Notes under the pieces: generated by a model
What the model saw: the letters and a program-made list of their open reading frames with translations, nothing else
What the model was told of the DNA's origin: nothing
The model's database searches: none
Part shown: positions 50,553 to 58,683 of the stretch, in pieces
How the letters are laid out: the number at the start of each line of letters is the position of its first letter
Position numbering within the stretch: the first letter of the stretch is position 1
Position numbers and translations under genes: made by a program
Virus record (IMG/VR): IMGVR_UViG_3300048446_000526
Coordinates: 23,413-87,412 of that record
Direction: 5' to 3' (one strand)
Source of the DNA: a virus
Length of the DNA: 64,000 nt

Positions 50553-51724
50553 ATTACTTCCTTTATGTACTGTTTAATTTCCTTGTCAATTTCTTCACTA
50601 GTCATTTCGCCAATGTCACCCTTGGATATTTCTGGTATAAATACCCTATAAGTGTTTTGGCACTTATTCTTAATGTCTTGTGCTGCCTGTTTACCGGCTT
50701 CGTCATTATCAGTCAATACTATTATAGCCATTGCTCCTGAAGAGTCCAGTATCATTTTTTGCCTATCGCTCAAATTGCAACCAAATATCGCCACACTATT
50801 ATGTATGCCATTTTCTTCTAGTCTCCATACGTTGCCGGGACTTTCTACAATAATGGCTACATGAGACTCCGCTATGTGATCTTTTGCAAAACCTTTCCAA
50901 TAATTGTACAGATTATTCTGACTTTTAAAATCTGCACTATGTTTCCATTTAGAGTAAGCCCATCTGTACTCTGGGTCAGGACAATCTTTGTTTGGGTCAT
51001 GATAAGCACCACATTTAGGACATTCTTCAAAGATGCTCCTACCTGTACAACCCACCATGTTGTCACAATCTAGGTTGTAAATAGGTGCTACCACCCTATT
51101 ATTCATAGGTTTGCCAGCGATATTACAAAGTCCAACATCATATTTATCTAATATTTTCTCAGAATATCCCCTGTCTATAAAATACTGTGCAGGATAATTT
51201 AATAAACTACGCACTTGCTGTCTAGAAACCTTTGGTGCTTCAGTTTGAACTTCTTCTCGTATATGACTAATAGCATTGGTAAATTTTGATTTCTCTCTGT
51301 TTATGGTGGTGATCTTAACGTCTTTCAAGTTTTTGTGAACAAACTTCTCTATGAAACTAACTGCTTCACTGAAAGTCGCCATCTTATCGCCTTTGGCTAC
51401 CCAGCCATATTTTTGATGTGATAATATCCCACGTACAAATCCTATGATAGAACTTTTAAAACATTTTTCGCAACCATGAGTTCTACATTTCCAGTTACCT
51501 CTATAGTTATCGTAATCATCGTCACCGACATGATACAGGTTAAGTGCAGTGTCATTGTCTCCGTCATGAATGGGACAAGCCATGCTCATCATCTTACCCT
51601 TATCACGGTAGTCAAGGTCAAAATAATCAAGTAGTTCTTCAATGTTATCGCAAGCCAAGTCACATAACACTTTGAGTTTCTTTTGATCAGTTGAACGGTA
51701 TTGCTTCGCTGTTTTCATCTTCAT
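50549..51724 (-). CDS. DnaG-type DNA primase with extra zinc site
   Basis: At 391 residues, the N-terminal zinc site is C50-P-I-H53, C80-x4-C85 (and C88). A TOPRIM domain follows with V-E294-S-P-G-N and a D339-N-D341-E pair in IIVLTDNDEAGKQAA. Relative to E. coli primase the glycine in E-G-x-x-D is replaced by Ser-Pro-Gly. A second Cys-rich insert (C235-P-K-C238, C248) sits before the TOPRIM. There is no C-terminal helicase-binding domain of DnaG size. The frame allows ATG at 51724, but the ATG at 51718 (6 bases after AGAGG) is better placed. The gene overlaps the helicase. Confidence 0.85.
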   Translation of the reverse strand: MKMKTAKQYRSTDQKKLKVLCDLACDNIEELLDYFDLDYRDKGKMMSMACPIHDGDNDTALNLYHVGDDDYDNYRGNWKCRTHGCEKCFKSSIIGFVRGILSHQKYGWVAKGDKMATFSEAVSFIEKFVHKNLKDVKITTINREKSKFTNAISHIREEVQTEAPKVSRQQVRSLLNYPAQYFIDRGYSEKILDKYDVGLCNIAGKPMNNRVVAPIYNLDCDNMVGCTGRSIFEECPKCGAYHDPNKDCPDPEYRWAYSKWKHSADFKSQNNLYNYWKGFAKDHIAESHVAIIVESPGNVWRLEENGIHNSVAIFGCNLSDRQKMILDSSGAMAIIVLTDNDEAGKQAAQDIKNKCQNTYRVFIPEISKGDIGEMTSEEIDKEIKQYIKEVI

Positions 51725-53156
51725 CCTCTACCAAAAAACCATCTTGTTGTTGATCACGATTGTTCATTAATTCTAATTTAGTCTTACCTTCGGTAATTTT
51801 TGCACACCAACCCTTCATATTGCAGTTGATGTAATCATTATCGTCCAATCCTCCACCATGACGACTAATTAATGGAACAAGTTTACGGTTTCCGTTGTCT
51901 GATCCATCTTCAGCAATCTCTTCGGAAGACTTGCGTTTAAAGATACTAAAGTTGCTACAGAGCCAGATAATTCTGTCTGAGCCACTAGCGGTATCTGTGC
52001 TTTCTTTGGTAATACCATCACGGTTCAGTTGGATAAATGCCATGATAGGTATTTTGTATTTACTGGCAAAATTATGTAACTGCGTCATCATAAATCCCAG
52101 TAGTTGATATTCTTTTAGGTCTGCACTCATGCCTTGCGTATCCATTAATTTTAGGTAGTCATAGAAGACGACACAATCTTTGGCTGTGCCATCATCATTT
52201 AGACCTACTTCTTTTACTAGCCATCTACGCATAATAGACACTTGATCCTCAAAACTTTTACCAGCAATAGACTTGTGGTAATACGGAGTATCTTTGAGTT
52301 CTTTCATTGCCGCTTTGATCTTTTCTTTTTTAGCGGGTATTTCTGCAAACTTACCTGTTTCTATCTCATTGATTTCTACTTCTGTCATCATAGCAAGTAC
52401 TCTGTTGATATGATCTTCCTTAGTCATTTCTGTATCCATGTTTAATACGGGTATTTTTAATTGATTAGCAATATAAAACCCCATATTGTCTGATAAGAGA
52501 GTCTTACCCGTTTTAGGACGAGCCGCAATAACATTTACTGTAGACTTACGCAGTCCTCCACCGATTGCTTGATCATAGGCATGAAAGCCTGTTGGTATAC
52601 CCACTTGGTCTACTTTGTTTACAACAAGGTCTTTTACGTATTCATCTATATCGCTACCGATAGTCTCAGGCTTGTTGTCTGTATCATTTAGTACATTAGT
52701 GAAATCAAACACGGCATCTTCAGCAACAGCCAGAATGGAACCGATACTCTCTGTGCCGTTGACATCCAGAAGTTTATCGTTTGCTCCATCTAATTGTTTT
52801 CTGAGAAGTCTGGTAATTTCCAGTTTGCGAATCTTTGCACCAAATTTTCTAACATTATCTAGATTTACAGGAAAATCTATGATAGCCTTGAGATGTTGTA
52901 CTTCTTCTTTTTTCTGAATTACGCTACTCAAACCTAATTGTTCTGCCGCAGAAAATATAGAAGCAACATCCATAGAGGTAGCGACCTCTTCTCTGTCGAA
53001 GATTGTCTTGAGACATTTGTATACAACCAGATTACTATCTACAGTAAATGTAGACTCTGTTATAATGTCTGCTACTTCTAGGTACGCATCATGACCATAC
53101 TTGCATAGACCTGCAAGAACCGCCCTTTCCGCTGCTGCATCGCTTAAAACTATCAT
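51687..53156 (-). CDS. DnaB-like replicative helicase
   Basis: This is a hexameric fork helicase. An N-terminal helical domain (SDAAAERAVLAGLCKYG) and a linker precede the RecA-like motor with Walker A (A-R-P-K-T-G-K-T at about 212-219), VLNMDTEMTKEDHINRVLA, VVFYDYLKLMD (Walker B) and a Q-L-N-R loop (FIQLNRDG). The start at 53156, forming ATGA with the upstream stop, is preferred over 53174 because AGGGGA lies 6 bases before it. The C-terminus ends DEDENSEAIPFN, which resembles the acidic tip of SSB. About 489 residues from this start. Confidence 0.92.
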   Translation of the reverse strand: MIVLSDAAAERAVLAGLCKYGHDAYLEVADIITESTFTVDSNLVVYKCLKTIFDREEVATSMDVASIFSAAEQLGLSSVIQKKEEVQHLKAIIDFPVNLDNVRKFGAKIRKLEITRLLRKQLDGANDKLLDVNGTESIGSILAVAEDAVFDFTNVLNDTDNKPETIGSDIDEYVKDLVVNKVDQVGIPTGFHAYDQAIGGGLRKSTVNVIAARPKTGKTLLSDNMGFYIANQLKIPVLNMDTEMTKEDHINRVLAMMTEVEINEIETGKFAEIPAKKEKIKAAMKELKDTPYYHKSIAGKSFEDQVSIMRRWLVKEVGLNDDGTAKDCVVFYDYLKLMDTQGMSADLKEYQLLGFMMTQLHNFASKYKIPIMAFIQLNRDGITKESTDTASGSDRIIWLCSNFSIFKRKSSEEIAEDGSDNGNRKLVPLISRHGGGLDDNDYINCNMKGWCAKITEGKTKLELMNNRDQQQDGFLVEDEDENSEAIPFN

Positions 53157-53545
53157 CCACTTCCCCTTGCACAATCGTTACACTTATATCTTGCAGCACC
53201 CTCATGTAATAATTGTGCTGACACTGTTTCTGTTTTGCCACACATGCGACACTTGGCATCAACCATTGATGCTTGTCGTGTTCGTGGTACAGGGTCGTAC
53301 TGTGACAGTTTCTTCTGTATCTCAGTATCCTGTTTATACATTTTTCTTTCTGGCATATCTTCAAATTTATTATAATGCTGATGATTTCTGTAGTCAGGCC
53401 CAGCATTCTTAATAGGCACTGCTTTAGTAGCCTGTGTTGCTGTTGTCGCAGGTTGCTCTACCCTCGCTTCGTCTTCTGGAAGCATGGCTTTAAGCATACC
53501 AATCATCTGTTTGATTTGTGATTCACTCAGTTGTTCTTCAGCCAT
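53153..53545 (-). CDS. Small C-terminal zinc-ribbon protein
   Basis: At 130 residues, an Ala/Pro/Thr-rich linker region (30-55) connects an N-terminal helix to a Cys4 ribbon at C99-R-M-C102 and C122-N-D-C125. The middle is polar with KMYKQDTEIQKKLSQYD. It overlaps helicase by 4 bases and the preceding gene by 8 bases, so it belongs to the replication chain. It might act as a helicase or primase partner. No specific family was recognised. Confidence 0.6.
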   Translation of the reverse strand: MAEEQLSESQIKQMIGMLKAMLPEDEARVEQPATTATQATKAVPIKNAGPDYRNHQHYNKFEDMPERKMYKQDTEIQKKLSQYDPVPRTRQASMVDAKCRMCGKTETVSAQLLHEGAARYKCNDCARGSG

Positions 53546-54026
53546 TTTTCACCATACCCTTTGCTCTTTGAATGTTAATTAAAATATCCGATAGGTTTTT
53601 CAGCGAACTGGACAGGTATGTGAGTCTGTCTAGTCTCTGAGTTGCGTACTTTTTAATCATATTTAACTTAAATGCCTTTTCGTTGTGTTTAATTGCTTGG
53701 TACGATTTTTCAAGATAGCCATAGCCTTTGTAACTATTAATTTCATCAGCAATCACAATCTTGATTTCGTCGTCAGCCCAATTAATTCTTGCCTGCTCAC
53801 GGTTTATAGTTCGCTGGATATGGAAGCCAAATTGTCCAAGTCTAAATGCGATCTCTGCACAGTGAGTTATATCCATCTTTTCTAACACATCTCGCGTCAT
53901 TGTCAAGTACTCATTTAATTCTTTTTCTGGTAGGCTGTCGCCTTTGTATGATGGCATACCAAGACCACGTTCATATTCGTCTAGTACTTTGTCCCAATAT
54001 TCTGTTTGTTCTTTCGCTGTTTTCAT
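53538..54026 (-). CDS. Helical phage protein next to RecA, possible recombination mediator
   Basis: At 162 residues it is almost entirely helical, with YWDKVLDEYERGLGMP at the start and a basic C-terminal helix pair (KHNEKAFKLNMIKKYATQRLDRLTYLSSSLKNLSDILI). I do not recognise a domain. Placement between the RecA/nuclease genes and helicase, small size and basic helices recall T4 UvsY, which loads recombinase. This is only an analogy, with no residue-level match claimed. Confidence 0.35.
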   Translation of the reverse strand: MKTAKEQTEYWDKVLDEYERGLGMPSYKGDSLPEKELNEYLTMTRDVLEKMDITHCAEIAFRLGQFGFHIQRTINREQARINWADDEIKIVIADEINSYKGYGYLEKSYQAIKHNEKAFKLNMIKKYATQRLDRLTYLSSSLKNLSDILINIQRAKGMVKNG

Positions 54027-54433
54027 CCTAATATCCTCTTACGCCACTGTTCCTCATCTTCATCATATGGTAACTCAACATATGCTATTCCGTTAATTTC
54101 GCACCATTCTATTTTTTCTCTGTCTCGTTTTTTGTGTTTTGCAAAATTCATAGGTGTCTGATGAAAATGTGGCACAAATTTATAGTGCTGTTCTCCGTGT
54201 ACCTCAATACATTTATTGTTTAAAGGTAGAAAAAAATCCAAGTATACTGTCTGACCTTTTTTAATCGGTACTGTAATCTCTTCACAAATCTGTAAAGTAG
54301 GAAAACAATCTTTGATTAAATCTCTCGCCGCTGTGTGATACTTTGACTTGCCTGCTCTAGTTGCTCTAGTCAGTCCTTGTCCTAAGTTCAACTTTATTTT
54401 ATTTCCATCCAAGTCATATACAGTTCTACTCAT
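54023..54433 (-). CDS. Vsr/DUF559-like endonuclease (short form)
   Basis: At 136 residues, the nuclease core has YLDFFLP (D66), then KCIEVHGEQHY (E77, H79, H83), then FAKHKKRDREKIEWCEINGIAYVELP. The E-V-H-G-x-x-H arrangement is the same plan as in the Vsr-like gene near 36 kb, but without HTH or NUMOD parts. It follows recA with an 8-base overlap and may serve recombination (nicking or junction cleavage). A homing role is less likely because DNA-recognition modules are missing. Confidence 0.6.
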   Translation of the reverse strand: MSRTVYDLDGNKIKLNLGQGLTRATRAGKSKYHTAARDLIKDCFPTLQICEEITVPIKKGQTVYLDFFLPLNNKCIEVHGEQHYKFVPHFHQTPMNFAKHKKRDREKIEWCEINGIAYVELPYDEDEEQWRKRILG

Positions 54434-55445
54434 CTACTTCTAATCCTAACATAGTTTTCAGTTCTTTGTCAAGTTGTTTTGCATCTTTAGGGTTTTCCAG
54501 TAGATGCAATCGTACCTTCTCTGCACCTTGAAATTTAGGTTTATCTTTAATTGATTCTAGAGTGTACCAAGCACCACCTTTTTTAATAACGCCCAAGTCG
54601 CTGCATAATTCGACCAACTCAGACATCTTATCAATTCCCTGTCCATATCTTAGAAAACTGACACTCTTGACTCCCGGTGGTCCCAGAGCAGACGTAATAG
54701 TTTTCCATGTTACTTTTTGACCTACTTGTGGGCCTGTTGCTGGAATGTGCCATGCCTCTACTCTCTCGGCCCATAGTTTTACATCAGTCTGATATGCTAC
54801 TGCTTGTCCTGATTTTTCTTTGAACTCTTTTCCATAGCCGGTAGGATTACCCATAAGATGAGTGATACCAATAACAATATTCTTATTGACAGGAATAACA
54901 TTTGCTACCTTTCTGCAAAACTTGGCTAGTAATTTAGCACCGTCAGCCCGCTGCATCTTGTTCATATCCGAAGTGATTTCTGCTTCTGTACAAAGTGCTG
55001 AATATGAATCAATAATAAGTATAGAACCCGGAATCTCGTTAATAATACGTTCTGCAATCGCAAGATATTCTTCGCCATGTAAAATCTTGCCTTGCTGAGA
55101 ACCGATAATTTCAAACCGTTCTAGGTCTAAACCTTCTATCCCTTTTAAATCACGCTTCTTCAGCCTACCTTCTATGTTTAGGTAATACGCTTGTCGTGGT
55201 TTCTTTAAGTCTCCCTGATATTCTGGCTTTAGTGCTGTGGCTGTAAAGTCTAAAGAAGATGTAGTCTTTCCACATTTTGGTTGTCCAGTAAAAATAATAA
55301 AACTACCTTCTGGTATCCCACCTCCCAATCCAAGATCAAGTGCTGGGCTAACTGGTATAATGATCTGCTTTTGGTCTACTACCGCATTTGCCGATATCAC
55401 AACCTCGTCACCAAATTGCTTCTTAATATCTTCTTTTAGTGCCAT
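54426..55445 (-). CDS. RecA/UvsX-type recombinase
   Basis: At 339 residues, Walker A is G54-Q-P-K-C-G-K-T-T62. Walker B is in SILIIDSYSAL (D146). Later IVIGITHLMGNPTGYGKEFKEKSGQA provides the DNA-binding loop region, and TDVKLWAERVEAW follows. It lacks the long RecA C-terminal domain. It catalyses strand exchange for repair and recombination-dependent replication. It shares one base with the upstream gene (TAATG) and overlaps the endonuclease, so it is in one operon with the helicase and primase. Confidence 0.92.
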   Translation of the reverse strand: MALKEDIKKQFGDEVVISANAVVDQKQIIIPVSPALDLGLGGGIPEGSFIIFTGQPKCGKTTSSLDFTATALKPEYQGDLKKPRQAYYLNIEGRLKKRDLKGIEGLDLERFEIIGSQQGKILHGEEYLAIAERIINEIPGSILIIDSYSALCTEAEITSDMNKMQRADGAKLLAKFCRKVANVIPVNKNIVIGITHLMGNPTGYGKEFKEKSGQAVAYQTDVKLWAERVEAWHIPATGPQVGQKVTWKTITSALGPPGVKSVSFLRYGQGIDKMSELVELCSDLGVIKKGGAWYTLESIKDKPKFQGAEKVRLHLLENPKDAKQLDKELKTMLGLEVDE

Positions 55446-55852
55446 TAATCTAACTCCCTTAGTTTACTAATAATATTGTCTTTAGTTTTGTGTTTTGCAA
55501 AAGTTTGTTTTTCTGTTCTGTCAATTTCTTTAGTTAGTTCTGTATTCTGTGCTGCGAGTTTCACTTCTTCCTCTTCTATTATAGCCACAAGGTGTGGTGC
55601 TCTCAAGGAAAAAATTCTTAAACCTGCCTTTGTGTTTAACGCATTAATAATAGCCCTTGGAGAAAACCTCTTAACGAGTTTATTAGCCGTTGGTATCTGG
55701 TTCTTAAAGTACTTTTCCCACTTGTCAGTTGTCCAGAAACGATAGTGTAGATCGTTATTGTCCGTTTTGGCTTTACGTTCACATATCATCTCTGTGATAA
55801 ATTGAGCCGGGGTGACTTCTTTACCATTAGAATATTTTGAGATATACTTCAT
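55445..55852 (-). CDS. Unrecognised phage protein upstream of recA
   Basis: At 135 residues, the N-terminal part has a Y-K-x-G-K-E-V-T-P-A-Q-F start, then ICERKAKTDNNDLHYRFWTTDKWEKYFKNQI with several aromatic residues. A conserved-looking block IINALNTKAGLRIFSLRAPHLVAII follows, with a coiled-coil tail (EEEVKLAAQNTELTKEIDRTEKQ). No enzyme motif is seen. It precedes recA with a 1-base overlap. Confidence 0.55.
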   Translation of the reverse strand: MKYISKYSNGKEVTPAQFITEMICERKAKTDNNDLHYRFWTTDKWEKYFKNQIPTANKLVKRFSPRAIINALNTKAGLRIFSLRAPHLVAIIEEEEVKLAAQNTELTKEIDRTEKQTFAKHKTKDNIISKLRELD

Positions 55853-56268
55853 TATGTTGTTTCTTTTTTGTTTTTTTCTTTTTCTATATTAACATAGGAA
55901 GTATCTATTGATTTGTCAAGGTGGTCTAGAAAATCTTTTGTAAGATTTATTGGGTCTATTCCCGGCTTGACTATTACATGGTATTTGATATCTGCTATCT
56001 GATCAATGTCCAATAAGTTTTCACAAGATTCGTCCATATGATGCAATTCACTATTGACTGTTACAAATAAATGGCTAACACCAGAATGATTCAGGAACTC
56101 CGGGTGTTCTGCTGAATAGAAATAGTTCGGGTCTTCTATCTTTTTCTTAGAAGACAGTTCAAACCTTCTCTGTTTTTCTTGTTCGAGCAAGTCTGCTAAC
56201 CGAGAATACTCTACTAGTTCTTGATCGGTAAAGACTTCCATCATAAATTTTAGTTCATTATGATCCAT
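55852..56268 (-). CDS. Unrecognised phage protein
   Basis: At 138 residues, an amphipathic N-terminal helix (MDHNELKFMMEVFTDQELVEYS) and a coiled-coil-like stretch LADLLEQEKQRRFELSSKKK are followed by a mixed domain with HLFVTVN and KYHVIVKPGIDP strands. Ending Lys/Glu-rich. No family is assigned. Its 3' end carries a possible promoter for the recA operon. Confidence 0.5.
   Translation of the reverse strand: MDHNELKFMMEVFTDQELVEYSRLADLLEQEKQRRFELSSKKKIEDPNYFYSAEHPEFLNHSGVSHLFVTVNSELHHMDESCENLLDIDQIADIKYHVIVKPGIDPINLTKDFLDHLDKSIDTSYVNIEKEKNKKETT
55891..55919 (-). promoter_or_regulatory. Possible sigma70-type promoter for the recA chain
   Basis: On the - strand, TTGACA (55914-55919), a 17-base spacer and TATGTT (55891-55896, 4 of 6), inside the 3' end of the preceding gene. 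A start near 55885 would precede the gene that begins at 55852. Confidence 0.45.
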
Positions 56269-56271
56269 ATT

Positions 56272-56619
56272 TTACTCTGGTCTAAAGATAAAGTCTGAGG
56301 TGTCCCTAGCGTCATTTGATTCTTTGGCTTGCTTAACGGCTTCTTGTGCTTGCTGAGACGCTGCTTCTGTCATCACAGAAACATTGCTTTTGCCACTAGC
56401 AGTTTCACCCTGCATAAGTTCTCTGACACCAGTAACAGGAGCCTGTTTAGTCTTTATAGCACCTTCGTTTCTTGCTGGTTGTGGAGCATTTCGTTTAAGC
56501 ACACCTTTCACTTGTGCAGGAGATAGTCCTAATTCTTCAGCGACATTGGACACTCCCAAGCCTTGGCTAGTGAGATGTAAAACTGCGTATGTCTGTGTCC
56601 TTGTAATTTTATTAGCCAT
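56272..56619 (-). CDS. Small HTH protein
   Basis: At 115 residues, the N-terminal 10-45 are a helix-turn-helix: YAVLHLTSQGLGVSNVAEEL and then LSPAQVKGVLKRN. The rest is a polar, Ala/Gln/Glu-rich tail (EAASQQAQEAVKQAKE) that is probably disordered or coiled coil. It could bind DNA as a regulator. The HTH reads like the sigma/transposase-type HTH seen in many phage regulators. Confidence 0.55.
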   Translation of the reverse strand: MANKITRTQTYAVLHLTSQGLGVSNVAEELGLSPAQVKGVLKRNAPQPARNEGAIKTKQAPVTGVRELMQGETASGKSNVSVMTEAASQQAQEAVKQAKESNDARDTSDFIFRPE

Positions 56620-56620
56620 G

Positions 56621-57019
56621 TTATTCTAACTCTCTTTCTGCGTTTAGTAAGTAGCCCTTGTTCTTTGTCTTCAAAAATTTAATATATAAAGAAAAAACTT
56701 TGTGGTTCACTTCTTTAAATTTATCATTAGATCGACACACACGATCCAAGAATTGCACATCTTCCTTGACTCCATATTTTGCTACAGCATCGTACAATTT
56801 ACCTGTGGTTACAGTCTTGCACATATATTTGTACGATCCGTCTTTTCTTAGTAGGGTCTTAGCATAAACTTTGATATCGTCTTGTTCCCTACGAGGATAT
56901 TCATCTTGGTCATTGAAGTCTTGGTCTCCTGCTACAGTATAGTAGGCGACACCTTTTTCTACAACCTTTCTTACTGTTTTATCTTCTGTATATACGCTTT
57001 TGGGGTTAAAAATAGTCAT
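56621..57019 (-). CDS. Unrecognised phage protein
   Basis: The frame allows a start at 57037, but ATG at 57019 is better: AGGAG lies 5 bases before it and it overlaps the upstream stop as TGATG. About 132 residues from there. An opening MTIFNPKSVYTEDKTVRKVVEKG, a basic middle (YAKTLLRKDGSYKYMCKTVTTGKLYD) and an aromatic-basic helix (KFKEVNHKVFSLYIKFLKTKN) are visible. No enzymatic motif was recognised. Confidence 0.5.
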   Translation of the reverse strand: MTIFNPKSVYTEDKTVRKVVEKGVAYYTVAGDQDFNDQDEYPRREQDDIKVYAKTLLRKDGSYKYMCKTVTTGKLYDAVAKYGVKEDVQFLDRVCRSNDKFKEVNHKVFSLYIKFLKTKNKGYLLNAERELE

Positions 57020-57384
57020 CATTTCTCCTTTGTCCATTTGATTTTAGTTTTCGGTCTTTCAATTCTGCTCATGCCTGCTGGCAACTGTGCATCCAGTACT
57101 TTTCTAGCATCTTCTTTTTGCTTGTGGTCATAGTGTTTAGCGTCTATGGCTTGCTTTTGATCCTCACTGAACCTTCTTCCATTACGTTCTGCTAAATGTC
57201 CTAGTGTAATTTCTCCATCTCCCTTTATTACGCTGACGACAGGAAGATCGTCTTCATAAGAACGAGACACATCCTTCTTTCTTTTGCACTTGGGACACTT
57301 CGGTTGACTATTATATTCTGATATTGTTACAGTCAACTCAAAGTAAATATTGCAATCTTCGCAGGAATATGTATATGTTGGCAT
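57019..57384 (-). CDS. FmdB-type zinc-ribbon protein
   Basis: At 121 residues, it opens MPTYTYSCEDCNIYFE, the start of the FmdB/CxxC_CxxC zinc-ribbon family, with C8-E-D-C11 and C30-P-K-C33. Family members are small putative regulators. The C-terminal two thirds are Lys/Asp-rich, with DQKQAIDAKHYDHKQKEDARK as a likely helix. It is translationally coupled to the next gene by a TGATG overlap. Confidence 0.75.
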   Translation of the reverse strand: MPTYTYSCEDCNIYFELTVTISEYNSQPKCPKCKRKKDVSRSYEDDLPVVSVIKGDGEITLGHLAERNGRRFSEDQKQAIDAKHYDHKQKEDARKVLDAQLPAGMSRIERPKTKIKWTKEK

Positions 57385-57385
57385 C

Positions 57386-57967
57386 CTATATGTAACCTTT
57401 AAGGTAGTTGTTCCATTCTTCAGGTATCCTATCCCTTATTATATGCAGTTCATGGGTGATTGGCAAGTACTTATTTGATTTTTTTGGATGAATTGGCTTT
57501 TTCCGCAGTTTAAGGTCAGTTTGATTTAACATTTTATTGGATTTTCTGCGATTACACTTGACGCAACAAGTCACAATATTTTCCCACACAGTAGGAGAAC
57601 TGGGGTTTTGCCATTTAGATTTAGGGACGACATGATCATAAGTCAACTGATTTACACGAGGCCGGACACCGCAATACTGACAACTGTAGTCATCCCTTAT
57701 AAATATGTTCTTTCTGGAAAACACGACTTGATGAGTGTTATATATATTAAAATACTTGGCTGTTTTAATTACGGCAGGAACCCTAACTGTATCTTTAGCA
57801 CCTTGTATAAAATCGTCATCATAATATTGTACTATTTCAATAGACGGTTTTTCACGCAGAGAATATTGATACTCCCAAACGATAGCCTTTCTCCAACTGA
57901 TAATACCAATCGGAGAAAAGTCAGCGTTTAAGATTAAACATTTTTTATGGTCTGTTTCTGCCTTCAT
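57386..57967 (-). CDS. HNH endonuclease
   Basis: At 193 residues, the HNH core is NIFIRDDYSCQYCG (C-x-x-C), then TYDHVVPKSKW (the D-H pair), then WENIVTCCVKCNRRKSNK (second C-x-x-C and Asn). This is a bacterial/phage McrA-like HNH. The N-terminal part (LILNADFSPIGIISWRKAI) matches the common HNH leader region of this subfamily. It may be a resident nuclease used for genome processing or host DNA attack, or a selfish homing gene. The 5' end overlaps phoH by 23 bases. Confidence 0.85.
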   Translation of the reverse strand: MKAETDHKKCLILNADFSPIGIISWRKAIVWEYQYSLREKPSIEIVQYYDDDFIQGAKDTVRVPAVIKTAKYFNIYNTHQVVFSRKNIFIRDDYSCQYCGVRPRVNQLTYDHVVPKSKWQNPSSPTVWENIVTCCVKCNRRKSNKMLNQTDLKLRKKPIHPKKSNKYLPITHELHIIRDRIPEEWNNYLKGYI

Positions 57968-58661
57968 GTTCAGTCAACCTATCTACAATATCCGCTATAA
58001 TAGGATTTCTGAGAATATCAACATCTTCTAGTCTTTGGTAGCCCACGCCCACTATCTCTTTAAGTATATTGGTCAGAGCATAGAAGCCGCCTTGTTGCTG
58101 TCGCATAAGGTCAGACTGTTCAATATCACCAGTTAAAACCATCTTGCTATCATTACCAATTCGTGTTAGTAACATTTTAAGTTGGTCATAAGAAGCATTT
58201 TGACACTCATCTGCTATAATAAAAGCATTATGGAAACTGCGACCTCTCATTAGTGCTAAAGGTACAATTTCTATTTTTCTTTTATGTTTTAACATGCCTA
58301 TATGAGTAGAGGTTAGAAAATGACTCAGTTCATCAAATAATGGCAAAAGATAAGGATGTAATTTTTCTTCTGCTGTTCCCGGTAAAAACCCAAGTCTTTC
58401 TCCTGCTTCTACTACAGGTCTTGTAATAACGATTTTTTCAACTTTCATATCGAGTAGATACTCTAAAGCCATACCTACGGCAATATGTGTTTTACCAGTA
58501 CCCGCTGCACCTTGACAAAATGTAATAGTGTTTTCAGCCACATTACGGATATAGTCTTTTTGATTAATCGTTTTAGGCTTCAGCCTGTTTCTAAAACCAA
58601 TAATGATCTCGTCGGGTTTTTCAAGCCGATTTTGACCAACATTTTTCTTTTTCTTTCGCAA
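57945..58661 (-). CDS. phoH: PhoH-like ATPase
   Basis: At 238 residues, Walker A is G51-A-A-G-T-G-K-T58 in CQGAAGTGKTHIAVG and Walker B is FIIADECQN (D151-E152). Family signatures IVITRPVVEAGERLGFLPG and MVLTGDIEQSDL are present. PhoH proteins bind RNA or DNA and are common in aquatic phages; the exact job is unsettled. The start codon is TTG at 58661, with GAGG 7 bases upstream; no in-frame ATG occurs before the Walker A motif. Confidence 0.9.
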   Translation of the reverse strand: MRKKKKNVGQNRLEKPDEIIIGFRNRLKPKTINQKDYIRNVAENTITFCQGAAGTGKTHIAVGMALEYLLDMKVEKIVITRPVVEAGERLGFLPGTAEEKLHPYLLPLFDELSHFLTSTHIGMLKHKRKIEIVPLALMRGRSFHNAFIIADECQNASYDQLKMLLTRIGNDSKMVLTGDIEQSDLMRQQQGGFYALTNILKEIVGVGYQRLEDVDILRNPIIADIVDRLTEHEGRNRP

Positions 58662-58683
58662 AATAATACCTCACGGTAAAGGG

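Noticed and set aside
50562-50589. Promoter-like TTGACA-16-CATAAA before the dNMP kinase
   Set aside because: A transcript start there would fall at or after the kinase ribosome site, so it would not give a translated transcript.
53538-54026. Firm naming of this gene as uvsY
   Set aside because: Only size, helicity and position agree; no residue-level match was seen.
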